Assembly (NCBI RefSeq): GCF_003086295.3
Contig: NC_092045.1
Coordinates: 19,637,758-19,701,757 of the forward strand
DNA: 64,000 bases
Reading direction: 5' to 3'
Source: Arachis hypogaea
Lineage: Eukaryota > Streptophyta > Magnoliopsida > Fabales > Fabaceae
Both the position numbers and the translations under genes were made by a program. Positions 1 through 12,201 of the stretch are shown here, one piece after another (position 1 is the first letter of the stretch; each line of letters begins with the position of its first letter). Below the pieces are notes generated by a model, which searched no databases, was not told the DNA's origin, and worked only from the letters and a program-made list of their open reading frames with translations.

Positions 1-1456
1 CATCAAGGCATCAATAATCATGATCACATATATGACCACATAATATATCTCAACCAAAACCAAACATACCTCATCTATACAATTTCACCCAAAATTACCA
101 AATTCCACACTTCAACTCCTCAAACCTTATTAGTCAATAACCAAACCAATCATTCATATATTCATTATCTGAAATTCATCCAATCACTTGTGTCATCATA
201 CAATGCACACGTCAACTTACCTTCCTTACCTCTTTCCGATCTCCGGCCTAAAATTCACGGCCTCCGGCCCAATTTCATAATTTAAATGCACAAACCACAA
301 ATCAATACTCATTACCCAATACATCAAATTTTCAATACACCAAGCATACAAGGCCACACAATTCTCAACACAATCATTAATTCACATTATATACCAACTA
401 TGCATATTAGCACCAACCATTTACACAATTTAAACTTAATCATAGGGGCATCTAGCCTAGGAATTCTCATCACACCACACGGTACTTAAATGAAACTTAA
501 ACCGTACCTCTTGTAGCCAAATCAATTGAGCCTCTTCTTTAGAAGTCTCCACCAACCTTAGCCCCAAGCCTCACCAAAGCTCCTCAAGCAACACCAATCT
601 CCCAATTGTGCACCAAGATCATCAAATACACTAACATAACCAATATCACATACATACATCAACCTAGGGCTCATAAAAATGACAAATTACAAGGGTTTGA
701 GCACTTCTTACCTTAGCCCATATGAAGTAGGGATAGAACCCACTTGGAATCCATATTGGAGTATCCCTAAACACCTAAAATCACAAGATTTCAACACTAA
801 CTACCAAAAAACGTGTAACAGTGGGAAATTTCGAAAACTGGGCAGAGATGAATGGAATACTCACCATAAAACTTAGATAGAATTGTAGAGAACGAGAAGA
901 GCGATGCGTGGCCATAAACGGCTCGTCAATCGGAGCTTCGTAGCTCAAGTTATGGTGGTTTGAAGATCAAAGAGAGTTAGATTTTCTCTCTTCTCTTCTC
1001 TCTTCTCAATTTCAGCGCCCCAACCCTTCCTTTTAGGGTAAAATGAGCTGAAATTCTCATAACTAATGTTTATATATGTTGGGTCTTGGGTCCACTTAGA
1101 CTCGGTTCACTTATTTTTGTCCGTTGGCCCAATTTTGGACCAAAACCTTTAAGATTAGCGCTCTAAATCGCACTTCAAATATTTCTACCTCCCCTAATTA
1201 TAATTCCTCATTTCTTAATCATATTTACTCATAATCAATTTTCTCAGCTGCAGTACGAGACAGGTCTCAGCCGGTACTGCCGGTCAAAATTCCACTGCGC
1301 GCTTTTACGCAAAAAACTATGTTTTCTGACTCGGAAAAATTTACTGAATCCAAATATCATATTTAAATCATCAAATTCCAATTGCCAAATCTTCCAACCA
1401 TATTCGCTCCTATTTAACTTATTATTTAATTAATTTCGGTTAGACTGGGTATTACA
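1..1456 (-). mobile_element. Tekay-like Gypsy LTR, partial (terminal ~1.46 kb)
   Basis: The segment matches 47205-48657 and the tail of 51-52.8 kb nearly base for base and ends with the same GGGTATTACA terminus at 1456. It is therefore the end of a ~4.4-kb LTR whose remainder lies off the left edge. The family reads on the minus strand, as in element D, where the primer-binding site and gag show the direction. A CATATATAAAC box (minus) near 1069-1080 is a candidate LTR TATA element. At 1457 the sequence changes abruptly to gag of a Tat-type element, so the LTR is inserted there. Whether it is a solo LTR or part of a whole element cannot be seen. Confidence 0.85.
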
Positions 1457-1965
1457 GATGAACTCTGACAAGCCCGGAAAGTAGATAAACCCCGCTACAA
1501 AGAAGAAGAAAAACCACGGGAGAGTAAGAAAAATTTTAAACATACTCCCCGTTATGAATCCTATACTCAGTTTAATACCAAACGTGACGACATCATCAAG
1601 GAGATCCTAAGTTCCAAATTGATCAAGTAACCACAGTAGGCCGGCAACTATCTAGATTCGAAGGGTGCAGACAAATAAAAGAATTGCACTTTTCACCAGA
1701 AGCATGGACATACCACTGATGAGTGTGTCATCGTCAAAGACCTTTTGGAGCGACTAGCTCGGCAAGGCCATCTCCACAAATACATCAGTGGCGATATACA
1801 ACGGCGTGCCCCTCTCACTGGCGACCATAACTCGGCAGGACAGCATAGTTGAGACAAAGAAAGGATGAACACAAGTCATCCTGAACAACCGAGAGGAGTT
1901 ATTAACTATATTTCTGGAGGTTTTGCAGGTGGAGGCGCTACAAGCTCGTCAAGAAAATGCTCTTA
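1457..1965 (+). pseudogene. Gag C-terminal region of element E (broken)
   Basis: Read across frames, the segment encodes the basic spacer and the degenerate zinc-knuckle region typical of Tat gag (a C..FH...HTT.EC-type motif near 1685-1735), followed by the leucine-rich stretch that precedes the protease. In-frame stops and shifts abolish a continuous product. The upstream gag is cut off by the LTR ending at 1456. The assignment rests on the order of domains and the resemblance to Tat gag tails. Confidence 0.7.
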
Positions 1966-1972
1966 CTGAGCT

Positions 1973-2384
1973 ATGCTATCAATAGAAGCCAGTCCAAACA
2001 ATCCTCAAACGCCTTCACAATTTTCTCAGATGACATTTCAATCCTCCGACTTTGACATAACTACAACAAATCTAGATGACCCTGTTGTAATCTCCATCCA
2101 ATTAGGAGAACTTTTGGTCAAAAAAATACTACTGGATTCCGGGAGTAATGCTGACGTTCTTTTCTATTCAACATTCCAGAAGATGAAACTAAGTAACAAC
2201 ATACTACAACCTTCCACTGGTGTTTTGGTCGGATTTTCATGTGAACGAGTACCGATTTTGGGATCTATGTGGTTACAGACCACACTGGGTGAGCCTCCAT
2301 TATCAAAAACTTCAGATGTCTAATATTTAGTTGTAGATTATTTTAGCCCTTATAATTTAATACTTGGCTGACCTTTCTTGAATA
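1973..2384 (+). pseudogene. Aspartic protease domain of element E
   Basis: A 116-residue open stretch (1973-2323) contains the retropepsin-like motif LLDSGSNADVLF, with the catalytic Asp codon at 2135-2137 inside D-S-G. It is followed by the hydrophobic segment and the YNLILG-type motif expected at the second half of a retroviral-like protease, reached through an in-frame stop near 2323. The enzyme would cut the Gag-Pol polyprotein in the virus-like particle. It lies directly upstream of the reverse transcriptase, as in intact Tat elements, but the broken frame makes it non-functional. Confidence 0.8.
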
Positions 2385-2699
2385 AGTTTGGCGCAATCGT
2401 TTTCACAATTTATCTTTGTGTTAAGTTCCCTGTGCAGGATGATACTATTGCAACAATTCACAGTGACACTCGTGATGCCAGACAATGTTATAACAATAGT
2501 GTCAAATGACCCCATCGAAGTATAAATGCACATGTACACAACATCAGCAGTCAAGACAACCTCCCAGTATTGGCCAACCTTGATCCAAGGGCAGGCGTTC
2601 TTGAACGACCAACCCCAATGGAGGACTTACAAAAAATCTATTTTGCAGATAGCTCAGAAAAATTCACTTTTGTAGGAACAAAACTAAGAAGCCTCTTTG

Positions 2700-3486
2700 C
2701 AAGAGACTAACGAAGCTCATCAGTGCTAGCTTCATAAAAGAAATCAGATTTACAACATGGTTGGCAAACGTCGTCATGGTAAAAAAACATAACGATAAAT
2801 GGCGTATGTGTGTTGATTTCACCGATCTCAACAAAGCATGCTCAAAAGATTCCTATCCCTTACCATCTATTGATTGCTTAGTAGACAATGCTTCAGGTTA
2901 TAAAACACTAAGTTTCATGGATGCATATTCTGCCTATAACCAGATCTTAATGCATCCATCTGATCAAAGTAAGACTGCATTTATTACTGAATATGAAAAC
3001 TACTATTATAAAGTTATGCCATTTGAACTTAAGAATGTAGGAGCAACATACCAACGCCTTATGGATAAGGTATTTGCCACACAGATCGACAGAAACCTCG
3101 AAGTTTATGTCGATGACATGGTAGCCAAAATAAAGCTCGGTGGCAATCATCTCGACGACCTTACCAAAATATTCAACCAAATCCGAAAATATAATATGCG
3201 GCTTAACCATGAAAAGTGTGCCTTTGGTGTACAAGGAGGCAAATTCTTCAGTTTCATGCTCACCAACTGCAAAATCGAGGCCAATGCAGAAAAATGTCGA
3301 GCTATGTTGGATATGGCAAGCCCACAAACTATAAAAGAAGTCCAACAGTTAACAGGGAGACTTGCTGCACTTTCTAGATTCCTACCTTGCCTAGCTTCTA
3401 AATCCTTCTGTTTTTTCCAAACACTAAAAAAGAAAAAAAAACTTTTCATTAGACTGATGAATGTGAAAATATTTCCACTACCGTAA
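2700..3486 (+). pseudogene. Reverse transcriptase domain of element E
   Basis: The open frame 2761-3486 (241 codons) carries the RT fingers and palm: the KW.MCVDF.DLNKAC block, the S.MDAYS.YNQI block with the first catalytic Asp, the MPF.LKN.GATYQRLM block, and YVDD (3106-3117), the active-site pair. The connection-domain start (LTGR.AALSRFLP) follows. The frame ends in an A-rich stretch after 3420. The fragment has clear Ty3/Gypsy identity and is closer to element A than to the Athila-type B and C. It has no usable start codon of its own and belonged to a polyprotein. Confidence 0.9.
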
Positions 3487-4312
3487 AAAACACTCTCTCA
3501 AAACCCCCTATTTTACAAATACCCCTTCAAGGGGAACCATTCTACTTATATTTATCTATCACTGACTGGGCCATAAACTTTGTTCTTATTGCAGAAAGAC
3601 AAAAACAGCAACTGCCGATCTATTTTACTAGCAATACTCTACAACATGACAAACTTTGCTATCCTAAGATCGAGAAGCTAGCTTTAGCTTTGGTGTTCTC
3701 AGCCTGACGACTTCGGCAATATTTCCAAAGCCATGTCATCTATGTTCACACAGATCAACCTTTACGATAAGTTCTTCAAAAACCATAATTAGCTGGCCGA
3801 CTAGTTAAATGGTTGGTTGAGCTCTCCGAATTTGACATCATATACCAGGGGTGAGGTCCCATAAAAAGTCACAACATTTGGCAGATTTTATCGCCAAATT
3901 CACATTCCCAATTTCCGTTGATGGTTCAACCCAATGGTCTTTGTATGTAGATGGCTTATCTAATCCCCATGGGTGTGGTGCTGGGGTTTTACTTGAAGAT
4001 GGTAATGGTTATGTGATAAAGCAGTCTTTACACCCTTCTTTCAAAGCGAATAATAATCAAACTGAACACGAAACTCTAATCGCGGGTCTCAAATTCGCTA
4101 CCGATCTAAATATTACCGAATTCAAGATATATTGTGATTCCTTACTCATCATACAGCAGGTGAATAACTTGTACCAGGTAAAAGATCCTTTATTACCGAA
4201 ATATCTTCCTATTGTTCAGAGCTTATTTTCAAAGTTTTCTGAAATTGAAATTCAACATATACCTCGAGAGCATAATAGCTGAGCTGATATTCTATCCAAG
4301 CTCGCCAGTTCA
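3487..4312 (+). pseudogene. Tandem RNase H domains of element E
   Basis: Two RNase H modules follow the RT. The first (about 3490-3850) is frame-broken and shows the tether pattern with the EKLALALVFSA and VHTDQPL blocks. The second lies in the open frame 3851-4282 and retains the acidic residues expected of an archaeal-type RNase H: Asp in YVDG, Glu in TEHETL, Asp in YCDS. A second RNase H gained beside the original is a hallmark of Tat/Ogre Gypsy elements. Element A at 52.8 kb has the same module, but with its acidic residues altered. Confidence 0.8.
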
Positions 4313-4319
4313 CAAACAA

Positions 4320-5637
4320 CTTCTTCTTCCTTTCACCAATTCACACTATTTAAACTAAGTATAGATCTAATCGAAATTCTAAGTATCACACAGGACAAAG
4401 ATTGGAGAGCACCCTATATAAACTATCTCAGGACTGAAATATTATTAGACAACATTGAAAATACTCGGCAATTTCGCCGAGAAGCTTCATTTTTTACAAT
4501 ATACAACAACTGCTTATATAGACGAGGATTCTCTCATCCTCTGCTTAAATGTCTTTTCAGGTTGGAGGCCGAACTTGCGCTTGCCAAGGCACACGAAAGA
4601 ATATGTGGTACACACCTCAGAGCCTGAAGCTTATCCTCCAAGATACTCCGAGCTGGTTTCTTCTAGCAGACATTGCAACAAGATTATAAAACAAAAGTAA
4701 AAAGCTGTGACAATTGCTAGAAGCACAGTCCAATTACACACCTACCAGTCAAAATTCTCCATAATTTTGAGGTAAGTTTGCCTTTCATTCAGTGGGGGCT
4801 TGACATCTTCAGCTCTTTTCTTTTGCCGGCAGGACAGGTAAAATTTATAGTAGTAGCAATTGATTACTTTTCCAAATGGATAGAGGCACAACCTCTAGCA
4901 AAGATCACATCACAACGAATACTTTCTTTTGTGTGGAAGAATATTATCTGTAGATTCAGCATAACTCGGCACATTATCACTGATAATGGTTGCCAGTTTG
5001 TCGATCATAAATTCACCTCCGTTTTGTAGGAATTAAAGATCAGACAACATTTTTCATCAGTAGAATACCCGCAGACAAATGGCCTAGCTGGGACTGAAAA
5101 CAAAGTTATTTTACATGCCTTGAGAAAAAAGCTTGACGATGCTAAGGGTCACTGGGCCGAATTAGTACCACAGGTCATATGGGGGTATAACACCACCATC
5201 CACTCAACAGCAAAGGAAATGCCTTTTCGACTGGTATTGGGGTCGGACGCAATGATACCTGTCGAGATCTCCCAAGCATCACTCCGAACTCAATTGGCCA
5301 ACCATAGTACAGCAGATACAGCTCATCAATATGACTTAGACACCATTGAAGAAATTTGATCTTCAGCAGTAATCACACACCAAGCTATGCGACAACATAT
5401 AGCTCGGCAATACAACCAAAAACTCCATCCAAGATCCTTCCAGGAAAATGACTTGGTGCTCAGAAGAACCGAACAGGCTAGACGACCCCAAACCATGGCA
5501 AACTAGCAGCTAACCGGGAAGGTCCTTTCCAAGTTATTGAGGTACTCGGCAAGGGAGTCTACCGATTACAGTCCTTAGAAGGTAATACTCTGCCTAATAC
5601 TTGGAATGTATCATCTCTTAAGTTATATTACAGTTAA
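4320..5637 (+). pseudogene. Integrase of element E (broken)
   Basis: Remnants of the zinc-binding N-terminus (about 4470-4740), the catalytic core (4778-5359 across frames) and the C-terminal domain (to about 5637) are readable. In the core, GLDIF and ITDNG supply the first two catalytic Asp residues. The block NGLAGTENK (about 5080-5103) appears to have Gly where the catalytic Glu normally stands, although a Glu lies two residues on and the alignment is by eye. The C-terminal stretch ends with the GPF..I.VLGKGVYRL type block. Several stops rule out a functional protein. Confidence 0.8.
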
Positions 5638-6420
5638 AAGTCAGGGTCAGGCGAGTACTATTTTTTCTATTACCAAGATTTTTTTCAAAAAGGGTTTTGC
5701 TTGGAAAGGGTTTAACGAGGCTTGCCTATCTGCACCTTTGTAAACAAAGGTTGGTCAATACATATATATAGAACTTTATGCTTTTTACTCTATCTTGCTT
5801 TAAGTATTTTTTACTTCTTTTTTGACTTCAAGCTGTTATCCTGCCGACTTATATTCAGCATCATACTAATTGCATTTCGCCGACTAAATAACAAAACTAC
5901 CGAGTATGAGCACCATAAACCAAGAAAAAAGCACAGTTAATAGGATTCTCCGACAATATCCCTTCAACACATAACCGTCGCTCACCTTTATAGAAATTTC
6001 TCATTTTAAAGAAACCATCATCCCACATAAACAATTTTAACCCACCAAATGCACCGTCAGACCCTACATACTCCCACCCTGCACAACTATTCCCGCAGAT
6101 AATTTAAAACTATTCTTCTTCTTTTTCCTCCTCATCTTATTCAGTTGCTTCTTCTTTTTTTCATTTTTTTTTCTTTTCTCATAATTTTTCTTGTTTCACT
6201 CGTTTAAAAGGAATAAAAAAAATCAATGCTACAAAATTATTAGAAAGAAAAAGAGGAAAAAATGCTACAATAATAGTAGTAATAAAAGAACGATGATAGG
6301 AAGAAAATACATTGAAAAAGAAGAAGAAACGTAAAGAAGAAGGAAGGAAAGGAATATGAAGAAGAAAAAAGATATAAACGTGGATATAAACTTTTACGTT
6401 CATGTTAGTGACTGAGGAGT
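5638..6420 (+). other. 3' untranslated/LTR-like tail of element E, boundary unresolved
   Basis: After the integrase stop there is non-coding sequence with the TTTAACGAGG-type motif seen downstream of integrase in Tat elements. It is followed by a pyrimidine-rich tract (about 6113-6190) and a purine-rich tract (about 6243-6380). I found no TG...CA pair to delimit an LTR. Confidence 0.45.
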
Positions 6421-7264
6421 TGGAGCGTGTATCTAAGCGCTCACTAATTGAAGTTGATTTTTATTGTGTTTGGGTTAATTTAATTGAATTTAATTGTTAA
6501 AAAAATTTGAATGCGTAACAAAACTTAAAATTTTATAAATGACGTTATGTTTTTGTTTTAGATTTTTTTTTGGTTTTTTACGGTATTCTCTCATTCCAAT
6601 AGGTTAAAAACTAATCCGTCGCAGTACTGAACTCCATTTAAGGATTTGTCGTTGGCCAATGAGTTGTTATATGTATAAAACGAAATTCAAATTCCCGACA
6701 AACGGACTAGTAAGCTAACTATTATTACAAGTTTAAAAACTAATTAAATACAGTGTAATCGTTAATTATTTAAAAGAAATGGATAACTCATGCGTGCATT
6801 GATTATTGGTCTGACATTTTTGGCGTAAACATTTTTCATTCTCATAAGATACAAGTGTCTACTAGGCATTTGTTTGGAGAATTAGTGCTTACGAATGATG
6901 GGATAGTTTTTCAATTTTGGCAAGTATATATGAACTAATTTATTTTTAGATGATAAACTACTACTACGGTCTTACAGTTGATAAAACAAGATGGACTTAA
7001 ATTGATTTTTGTTAAAGAAACTAAATTACAAGGTTGTTGACATATAAACTATATATACTTAGGTGGCACTTTGCTTTCATGGTCTCATCAATTTTCTTCC
7101 ACGTTGATTTAATTTGCAAAGACAATTGAAATTTATTCTTAGTTACCAAAATTCATCGTCAGAACACTAAATTTCTTTATTTTCTCTCTTTCTCTAATGT
7201 CTTCTACTTTATTGTCTAAAAATATTATTTTTGAAGTTTATCATAACCTTCGAAAAAGTAAGGG
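6421..7264. other. AT-rich intergenic sequence, nothing recognised
   Basis: No open frame of interest, repeat boundary or RNA gene was seen here. Confidence 0.6.
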
Positions 7265-7272
7265 AGTATGGT

Positions 7273-7902
7273 TAGGGATGAAAACGACTCGAAATTTATT
7301 GGACTGACTGCGTAACTTATTAAAGATTGAGTTGAATTAAAAATTAAAAATCGCCAAACTTAAAAAATCTGTTTAATTTGTGAGTTTTGGCGGTACGGAA
7401 TAAATTTTTTTGACGGATCAGACATTCTTTTGTTAGGTCATTTTTTTATAAATTTTTATAATATTATTGATCTAAAAAAAATAAAAATAATAATTAAAAA
7501 TATTTTAAATTATATTTTAAATTATGTTTTATATTTTATTGATTATAAATTTAAAGATATTTAATTATATATTTTGAATAATATTTATTTTATTTTGAAT
7601 AATGTTAATTTTATTATTTTATTTCAAAAAAATTAGTTTATAATTATATTTATTATATATTTATAATAATAAAGACTTTAATATTTATAAATTTAAAAAT
7701 TTTAATTTTTTATGTGTTTAAAAATTATAAATTTATTAAAATAATTATAAAATTATATATATTATTTAATATTTAATAATTTATAAAAAAATATTTGATA
7801 GACTTAATCCGCCAATAACCATTAAATAAAACGAAGTGGATCAACCGACTAAATGACAGACTTCTAGTGGATAAGACGGACTTTTCGGTTGCTCTATCCC
7901 TA
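7273..7902. mobile_element. hAT-like MITE, 630 bp
   Basis: The ends TAGGGATGAAAACGAC and the reverse complement of ...CTCTATCCCTA form imperfect terminal inverted repeats starting TAGGGAT. The flanking 8-mers AGTATGGT (7265-7272) and ACTATTGT (7903-7910) match at six of eight positions, consistent with an old 8-bp hAT target-site duplication. The interior is AT-rich with no coding capacity. Confidence 0.6.
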
Positions 7903-7910
7903 ACTATTGT

Positions 7911-8556
7911 TATTCACTAATCAAAGCATTTCAAAACAAATTGTACCGTCTTATTTAAAAAATATTAAATTTAATTAATTTTATTTTTTAATTTATCAAA
8001 TTAAAAAATACGTAAAAAAAATGTTGGCGGAAAACTTTTTTCTTACGTGAAAATTATGTTCCCTTATTAAATGGGCTTCACGCAATTTTTTTTTTATCAT
8101 TTTTTCTCTTCCATCCAAACGACGTAAAATCAAATTTTTTATTCATTTTTGGTTCAAAGATTTTCTTTTCTTTCAATTTTTACAGATTCAAATAATGTGT
8201 TACATAAGTATATGACATTATTATTGACATCGATAAAGAAAAAAATAAAAAAATAATATATAACAAGAATAAGAAAAAGCTATAAATTAAATAGTTATAA
8301 ACATCTAGAAAAGACGGTCGTCATTTAATTTTTGGTTTAAAATGCAGATTTTGCTGTTGGTGATTAGTGATTTTAGCATCAATCTATCAGACAGAAAATT
8401 AAAACTGGACAGATTATTTATTACTAGTTATTATCGATAATAAATTAAATTTATTATTGATACACCAACAAATTTGATGGCAATTGTGCACCTCAGATCC
8501 TTTTCCTTTTCCAAATTACATCTCTCACTAAAATGATCTTTATGTAACCTGACCAT
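7911..8556. other. AT-rich intergenic sequence, nothing recognised
   Basis: Low-complexity AT-rich sequence with no supported feature. Confidence 0.6.
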
Positions 8557-8563
8557 AATGTTA

Positions 8564-9130
8564 AGAGTAAAATTTTTTTCGGCCTCTATTCTTTTTAAAT
8601 TTAGATATTTTGCATATTAATAATTAAAAAATGACAAATTATCTCTTATTTTTTTTATTAGACACATGAACTGTTATTTTTTTATTAGATGTATGAGTCT
8701 TTTTATAAGAATTTTCAATAAAAAATAACAAAAATTACTTAAATATGACGTAACTTATATGACTTGACATTCATCAGTCCTATATAAATAATAATCATTC
8801 GATTAGGACTGTTTAGTTTTTACATAATTGTCAAAACGATGTCTCAATCAAATGGATATTATTCTTTTTTAGCATTATTTTGATAACTGTATAGGTAATA
8901 AACATTTTCAATAAAAAAATTATCATTTATATATAACAAACAGGTAAAAATTAGATCATACAAACTAACATACGCAAGCATTTTCTACCATTTTTTATTG
9001 GAGATTCTCATAAAAAGGTTCATGTATCTAACAAAAATAAAAGATAGGTAACGAATTGTCATTTTTCAATTATTAAGGTGCGAATTGTTTAAATTGAAAA
9101 AGGACAAGGATTAAAAAAGGATTTTACTCT
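8564..9130. mobile_element. MITE with ~200-bp terminal inverted repeats
   Basis: The 567-bp segment begins AGAGTAAAAT and ends ATTTTACTCT. The two sides stay complementary for roughly 200 bp (for example the GAC.CATGAAC and TTATAAGAATTTTCAATAAAAAAT blocks on the left against their complements on the right). The 7-mer AATGTTA flanks both ends (8557-8563 and 9131-9137) as a target-site duplication. There is no coding capacity. The superfamily is uncertain. Confidence 0.75.
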
Positions 9131-9174
9131 AATGTTAATTAATTTAAAAGTGCTATGTACATACTAAAAATTAA

Positions 9175-10926
9175 GGACAATTTACCTAATTAAATAAATT
9201 ATGTGAATTATTTACCTGAATACACAAAAGAGAAACCTCTTACGTACATGTGTAATTTTAATTTTATGTAAACCGTGGGAGCTAACCACGGTTTCTAATT
9301 TGTATGTAAATCGTTGGAGACTACAAAGTTTTATGGTTGGAAAATGTTGGGCATAATCCGTGGCTACCTACCACGGGTTATGAAGGAAAAAGCTAAGGCA
9401 TAAACCGTGGTTGCTTCCCACGGTTTATGAAGAGGAGGACTTGAACGAAAACTTCCATAGGTTCCCACGGTTTACATGCAAAGTATAAATTATATGATCA
9501 AATTTTTTAAAAACCAAAACTTTTTATTTTTTATTCTTAAATTATATGATCAAATTTTTTTATTTAAATTAAAAAAATAAAATAAAATCTAGTTATATCT
9601 AATAAAGAATAGATCTGTAAATTTATTATTTTTTTACTTTTTAAACTAAAAAAATAAATTTTTTTTCTAATATTAAAAAAATAAAAAATTCTAACAATAT
9701 ACAAAATATACAAAAGTTGAAAAATTTAAAATTTTTAAATTAATTTATTCTTAATTTGTGAACAAGTGCAGTTAAAAAAATCAATTGTCCTGGTGTAGAT
9801 CTATTATTTATTAGATATTGATGGACTAGATTTTATATTTTTAATTTAAATAAAAAAATTTAAACATATAATTAAAAATTTAAAAATAAAAAATTTAGTT
9901 TTTTAATATTTTTAATTTTTTAATAATATTTTTTTATTTTATTATTCACCGGATAATGTTATACCCAGACAATTGACTTTTTTTTAGCCGCACCTGTTCA
10001 AAATTAAGAATAAATTGATTTAAAAAATTTAAAAATTTAAAATTTTTCAATTTTTTATTTTTTGGATATTGTTAGAATTTTTATTTTTTTAATATTAGAA
10101 AAAAATTTATTTTTTTAGTTTAAAAATTAAAAAAATAATAAATTTATAGATCTATTGTTTACTAGATATTGGTGGACTTTATTTTATTTTTCTAATTTAA
10201 ATAAAAAAATTAATCATATAATTTAAAAATTCAAAAATAAGAAATTTAGTTTTTTAAAATTTTTAATTTTTAATAATATTTTTTTAATTTTTTTATTCAC
10301 CGGATAATGCTACACTCGGACAATTGATTTTTTCAGCTGCACTTGTTCACAAATTAAGAATAAATTAATTTAAAAATTTTAAATTTTTAAATTTTTTATT
10401 TTTTGTATATTGTTAGAATTTTTTTTTAATATTAGAAAAAAATTACTTTTTTTAGTTTAAAAATTAAAAAAATAATAAATTTACAGATCCGTTGTTTACT
10501 AGATATTGGTGGACTTTATTTTATTTTTTTAATTTAATTAAAAAAATTTGATAATATAATTTAAGAATAAAAAATAAGAAATTTTGGTTTTTAAAAAATT
10601 TGATCATATAATTTATACTTTGCATGTAAACCATGGGAACTTATAAGGGTTTTCGTTCAAGTCCTCCTCTTCATAAACCGTGGGAAGCAACCACGGTTTA
10701 TGCCTTAGCTTTTTCCTTCATAATCCGTGGTAGGTAGCCACGGATTATGCCCAACCTTTTCCAACCATAAAACCTTGTAGCCTCCAACAGTTTACATACA
10801 AACTCGAAGCCGTAGTTAGCTCCCACGGTTTACATAAAATTAAAATTGCACATATATGTAATAAGTTTTTCTTTTGTGTAGTTAGGTAAATAATTCACAG
10901 AATTTATTTAATTAGGTATATTGCCC
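9175..10926. mobile_element. Mutator-like foldback element with 9-bp TSD
   Basis: The ends are GGACAATTTACC and GGTATATTGCCC, flanked by identical 9-mers AAAAATTAA (9166-9174 and 10927-10935), the duplication length of Mutator-like elements. Most of the 1752 bp is a near-palindrome with ~800-bp arms. Each arm carries several short inverted boxes of AAACCGTGG/CCACGGTTT type. The centre also holds directly repeated blocks of about 350 bp. It has no ORF. Transcripts would fold into a long hairpin. Confidence 0.85.
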
Positions 10927-11376
10927 AAAAATTAACTATATTATTATGTATTTGTGTATAAAGATATATGTTATTTAATTTATTTTAGTGTATATTTTAT
11001 ATTTTAATATATATTTTATATGAGTGATTAATTTTGTGACAAATTTTTTGCATAACATAATTATAATTAATTATATTTCTTCAGCATAATTAAAATGAAT
11101 TCTGATTATGATTATTTATTCTATCATTTATGTATAATTTTTTAATTTAATAATTTAATTGTTTATTAGATTATGAAGTTACTCTATGTCATAATAAATT
11201 GTATTATTTTAGCGCTTTTATTTCTCAAAGAATATTAAAAATTCTCCCCACCAAGTCCCAATATTAAGCTCCTGTGGTTATAAGATTATGATTTGATCCA
11301 TGTACTAAAAATTGAGTGTTAATCCTTACAACATTTTTATTAGCAATCTCACCCAAACATTCCAAATGCATCATCC

Positions 11377-11434
11377 TGATTGAAGGAAGATTTTAACATG
11401 AAGTTGATTGAAGGAAGATTTTAACATGAAGTTG
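11377..11434 (+). repeat. Two-copy tandem repeat, ~28-bp unit
   Basis: The unit GATTGAAGGAAGATTTTAAC plus ATGAAGTT occurs twice head to tail just before the hAT remnant, with no differences seen. It looks like a recent slippage duplication. Confidence 0.8.
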
Positions 11435-11446
11435 TAGTCTTGTAGG

Positions 11447-12086
11447 CAAGGACGGACCTAGAAATATTACCATGAAGGTGAATAATATGTATAATATTAA
11501 AAAATTATATAAAATATTATATAATATAAAATGTATTACAAAAGTATATAAATAGAGAATATATTTTAAAGTATAAAAAATATGTGTATACTTTTTAGTA
11601 ACGAAGTGGTTGATTTTTCGTATCATAAAATTCATCGATAATAGAATTTGTGTCAAATTTTTCAATAATTTTTTTAATATAATTAAAAGACAATTAGCAA
11701 GAAATTCATCTTTTATTTTATTTCTGAGTTATTCTTCACAATATTTATAATTGAAAATGATCTATCAGTTGTAGCAATTAAACAAAGAAAATTAATACCA
11801 AATAAATTAAGAAAGACACTCACAAAAAAAAATTTATTTTATGAAATTTAAAATTTTATTTAATTAAAAAATATTAATAATAATATCTTTTTAATTTTTT
11901 TTAATATTATTATTTACTTTTTAGATATTAAAAATTATTAATATTTAAGTTAAATTGAATTTTTATTTATATTAGACTAAATATTAAATAAATTTTTTAA
12001 AATATTAAACCATACTTAATAATTTATTATTATTATTTTTTTTAAAAAGTTGGGGGATCTTCACTCGCCCCCTATCTCCAACCCTG
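11447..12086 (-). mobile_element. hAT transposase-derived remnant
   Basis: Imperfect 15-bp inverted ends (CAAGGACGGACCTAG and the complement of CTATCTCCAACCCTG) bound a 640-bp segment flanked by GTAGG on both sides (11442-11446 and 12087-12091). On the minus strand, fragments at about 11600-11830 resemble the C-terminal hAT dimerisation domain (ATTDRSFS followed by a DEFLANCL-like block), with stops and shifts. Family knowledge predicts an 8-bp TSD, but only 5 bp match here. It is best read as a deleted, decayed copy of a zinc-finger hAT element. Confidence 0.55.
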
Positions 12087-12201
12087 GTAGGACAAAGTAG
12101 TAATAAGTAATAACAACCATATCCTACATAAATATAAGAGAATGGTATGTTATCTTGTTAGTTTATATTTATTGATTAATTTTATTTACTAGTATAACTA
12201 G

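Larger units (their letters stand above)
1457..6420 (+). mobile_element. Degenerate Tat-type Ty3/Gypsy retrotransposon (element E)
   Basis: Gag C-terminus, aspartic protease, reverse transcriptase, RNase H, a second (archaeal-type) RNase H and integrase follow one another on the plus strand with many stops and frameshifts. A duplicated RNase H, with the second copy of YVDG..N type, is characteristic of the Tat/Ogre lineage. The 5' LTR and most of gag are missing because the window starts inside an inserted LTR at 1456. After the integrase end near 5637 comes a 3' untranslated stretch with a TTTAACGAGG-type motif common in this lineage. I could not fix the 3' LTR boundary, so the right limit is approximate. 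Confidence 0.85.

Noticed and set aside
6179..6403. Hydrophobic minus-strand ORF, Phe-rich
   Set aside because: It derives from the purine-rich tract read in antisense; there is no signal of a real membrane protein.
9240..10860. MicroRNA gene
   Set aside because: The hairpin arms are hundreds of bases long with TIRs and a TSD, fitting a foldback transposon rather than a short miRNA precursor.
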